DNA from: Ardenticatenaceae bacterium
GTDB lineage: Bacteria; Chloroflexota; Anaerolineae; Promineifilales; Promineifilaceae
Direction: 5' to 3'
DNA length: 64,000 bases
Assembly: GCA_020634235.1 (NCBI GenBank)
Contig: JACKCB010000001.1
Coordinates: 868,001-932,000, forward strand
Shown here piece by piece: positions 63,203 to 64,000 of this stretch. A model generated the notes under the pieces. The model was given only the letters and a program-made list of their open reading frames with translations. It was not told the DNA's origin and did no database searches. Made by a program: the position numbers and the translations under genes. Positions within the stretch are counted from its first letter, which is position 1, and the number at the start of each line of letters is the position of its first letter.

Positions 63203-63643
63203 ATGGCTGAACTCAAGACCAGACCCACCGACGACGACGTAGCCGCCTTCATCAACAATATCGCCGATGAGCAGAAACGCCAGGACAGCCAGGCCATCCT
63301 GGCCCTGATGCAAGACGTGACCGGGGCCGAACCCCAGATGTGGGGCGACAGCATCGTGGGCTTTGGCAGCTACCATTACAAATATGCCTCCGGCCGGGAA
63401 GGAGACTGGTTCCTGACCGGCTTCGCCCCCCGCAAGCAAAATCTCACCCTCTACATCATGGCCGGCTTCGAGCAGTACGACACGCTGCTGGCCCGGCTGG
63501 GCAAGCACAAAACCGGCAAATCCTGCCTCTACCTCAAGCGCCTCGCCGACGTAGACCCCAACACCCTGCGCGAACTCGTCCAGCAATCCGTGGCCCACAT
63601 GATGGCCACCAACTACGGCACGGGCGGCGGCGGAACATCGTAA
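63203..63643 (+). CDS. DUF1801-family protein
   Basis: A 146-residue small protein. It matches DUF1801 (YdhG-like): KTRPTDDDVAAFI near the start, MWGDSIVGFGSYHYKYASG, and FAPRKQNLTLYI. The family is uncharacterised. It follows the 22-base repeat array by about 30 bases. Its start lies before the overlap with the convergent partial gene (63613-63643). Confidence 0.9.
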   Translation: MAELKTRPTDDDVAAFINNIADEQKRQDSQAILALMQDVTGAEPQMWGDSIVGFGSYHYKYASGREGDWFLTGFAPRKQNLTLYIMAGFEQYDTLLARLGKHKTGKSCLYLKRLADVDPNTLRELVQQSVAHMMATNYGTGGGGTS

Positions 63644-64000
63644 GTCAGTCGCAGATTGGCCGGGCCATCGCCGGCCACGGCCACCGGCACAACCAGCCGC
63701 ACCTGTTCGATGAAGCACAGGCTTTCCGCCCCGGCTTCGCAGTAATAGATAACCAGGTCCACCGTGAGCGTGGCCTCGCCTTCGCTGAAGCTGGCCGGCA
63801 CGGTCAGGGGAAAGGTGGGGCTGACGAGGCGTTGATCAGCCGTGGCCGTGTCCAGGCTGATGACCTGCCCATCGGCCTGCCACGCCATGCTGAAGGGGGC
63901 CAGGTCGTTTATCTTGTACCCGGCCGGGACCTCCACCGCTAGCGCAATCATCCCCGTCCCCGCGCCAGCCACCGCCCGGTCCAGCGTCACCACCTTGCCC
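63613..64000 (-). CDS. C-terminal part of a secreted thiol-redox-like protein (truncated by window)
   Basis: The open frame runs off the window end, so only about 129 C-terminal residues are seen. It has VEVPAGYKINDLAPFSMAW and LVIYYCEAGAESLCFIEQVRLVVPV, a pattern like the beta-sandwich of DsbD N-terminal/disulfide-corrector domains, with two Cys eight residues apart. Proteins of this kind in the phylum often carry an upstream thioredoxin and NHL part. That part is out of view; identification is tentative. Confidence 0.6.
   Translation of the reverse strand, partial: GKVVTLDRAVAGAGTGMIALAVEVPAGYKINDLAPFSMAWQADGQVISLDTATADQRLVSPTFPLTVPASFSEGEATLTVDLVIYYCEAGAESLCFIEQVRLVVPVAVAGDGPANLRLTYDVPPPPVP

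Larger units (their letters stand above)
1..64000. repeat. Highly iterated palindrome CCGGCCGG
   Basis: The 8-mer CCGGCCGG, usually inside CCCGGCCGGG, occurs about 140 times by eye count, roughly once per 450 bases. A random sequence of this composition would give fewer than ten. Most copies are inside genes and in the frame CCG GCC GGG, so proteins on both strands are peppered with Pro-Ala-Gly. Copies are rarer in the multihaem cytochrome genes, the CoA-transferase and oxidase subunit I. Some also sit in intergenic DNA and hairpins (58503-58537). Its role is unknown; the HIP1 sites of cyanobacteria are the closest known parallel. Confidence 0.9.

Overview
The window looks like a chromosomal piece of a GC-rich, filamentous-type Chloroflexota bacterium (Anaerolineae/Ardenticatenia-like). 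This is inferred from gene content: a ba3-type oxidase, extracellular multihaem cytochromes, many lipoproteins with Pro/Thr-rich linkers, GAF/NarL two-component pairs and SecG type. No rRNA, tRNA, CRISPR array, prophage or transposase gene was seen. The most obvious whole-window signal is an 8-base palindrome, CCGGCCGG, usually extended to CCCGGCCGGG. I count about 140 copies by eye, mostly inside genes and mostly read as Pro-Ala-Gly on either strand. It behaves like the highly iterated palindromes of cyanobacteria.

Layout. 0-9.7 kb: K+ channel, ABC importer parts, family-5 solute-binding protein, SecG, an ABC exporter pair, a CoA-transferase translationally coupled to alanine dehydrogenase. 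9.8-17.8 kb: CBS-domain proteins, an odd receiver with Glu at the phosphorylation site, a GEVED surface protein, a GAF kinase/NarL regulator pair, an APH-type kinase coupled to an APS-kinase-like protein, UspA. 17.9-26.2 kb (minus strand): a respiratory block with a cytochrome b-ferredoxin-MvhD fusion, a lipoprotein cytochrome c, and an operon Rrf2 - SCO - SCO - subunit IIa - subunit II - haem O synthase - subunit I of a ba3-type oxidase. A perfect 16-bp inverted repeat made of FNR-like boxes lies between this operon and a divergent cupin/YwiC/hydrolase set.

30.1-36.3 kb (minus strand) is the most striking locus: an octahaem lipoprotein with a collagen-like stalk, a 14-haem membrane-anchored cytochrome, a four-helix cytochrome b and a decahaem lipoprotein built from a duplicated five-haem unit. 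Together they offer 32 c-haems plus a quinol-linked cytochrome b, which suggests a quinone-to-surface electron conduit. An FNR-like box also lies upstream of it. Next come phosphoglucomutase, a previously easy-to-miss 54-aa membrane protein, and a second kinase/regulator pair.

42.1-45.5 kb is an iron(II) uptake operon with a membrane-anchored DtxR-FeoA fusion and a FeoB split into separate GTPase and permease genes. 45.7-52 kb carries a VWA/BatA-like protein, a lipoprotein, NudC, RfbB and citrate synthase. 52.2-63 kb is a secreted-protein array: four PQQ-type sugar dehydrogenase-like (GSDH) propellers, the last fused to CARDB and metzincin protease domains, plus an FG-GAP/laminin-G-like giant. 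Four copies of a hairpin-forming MITE-like repeat occur in intergenic spaces (11.7, 49.6, 52.1 and 54.8 kb). The window ends in a DUF1801 protein and a truncated gene.
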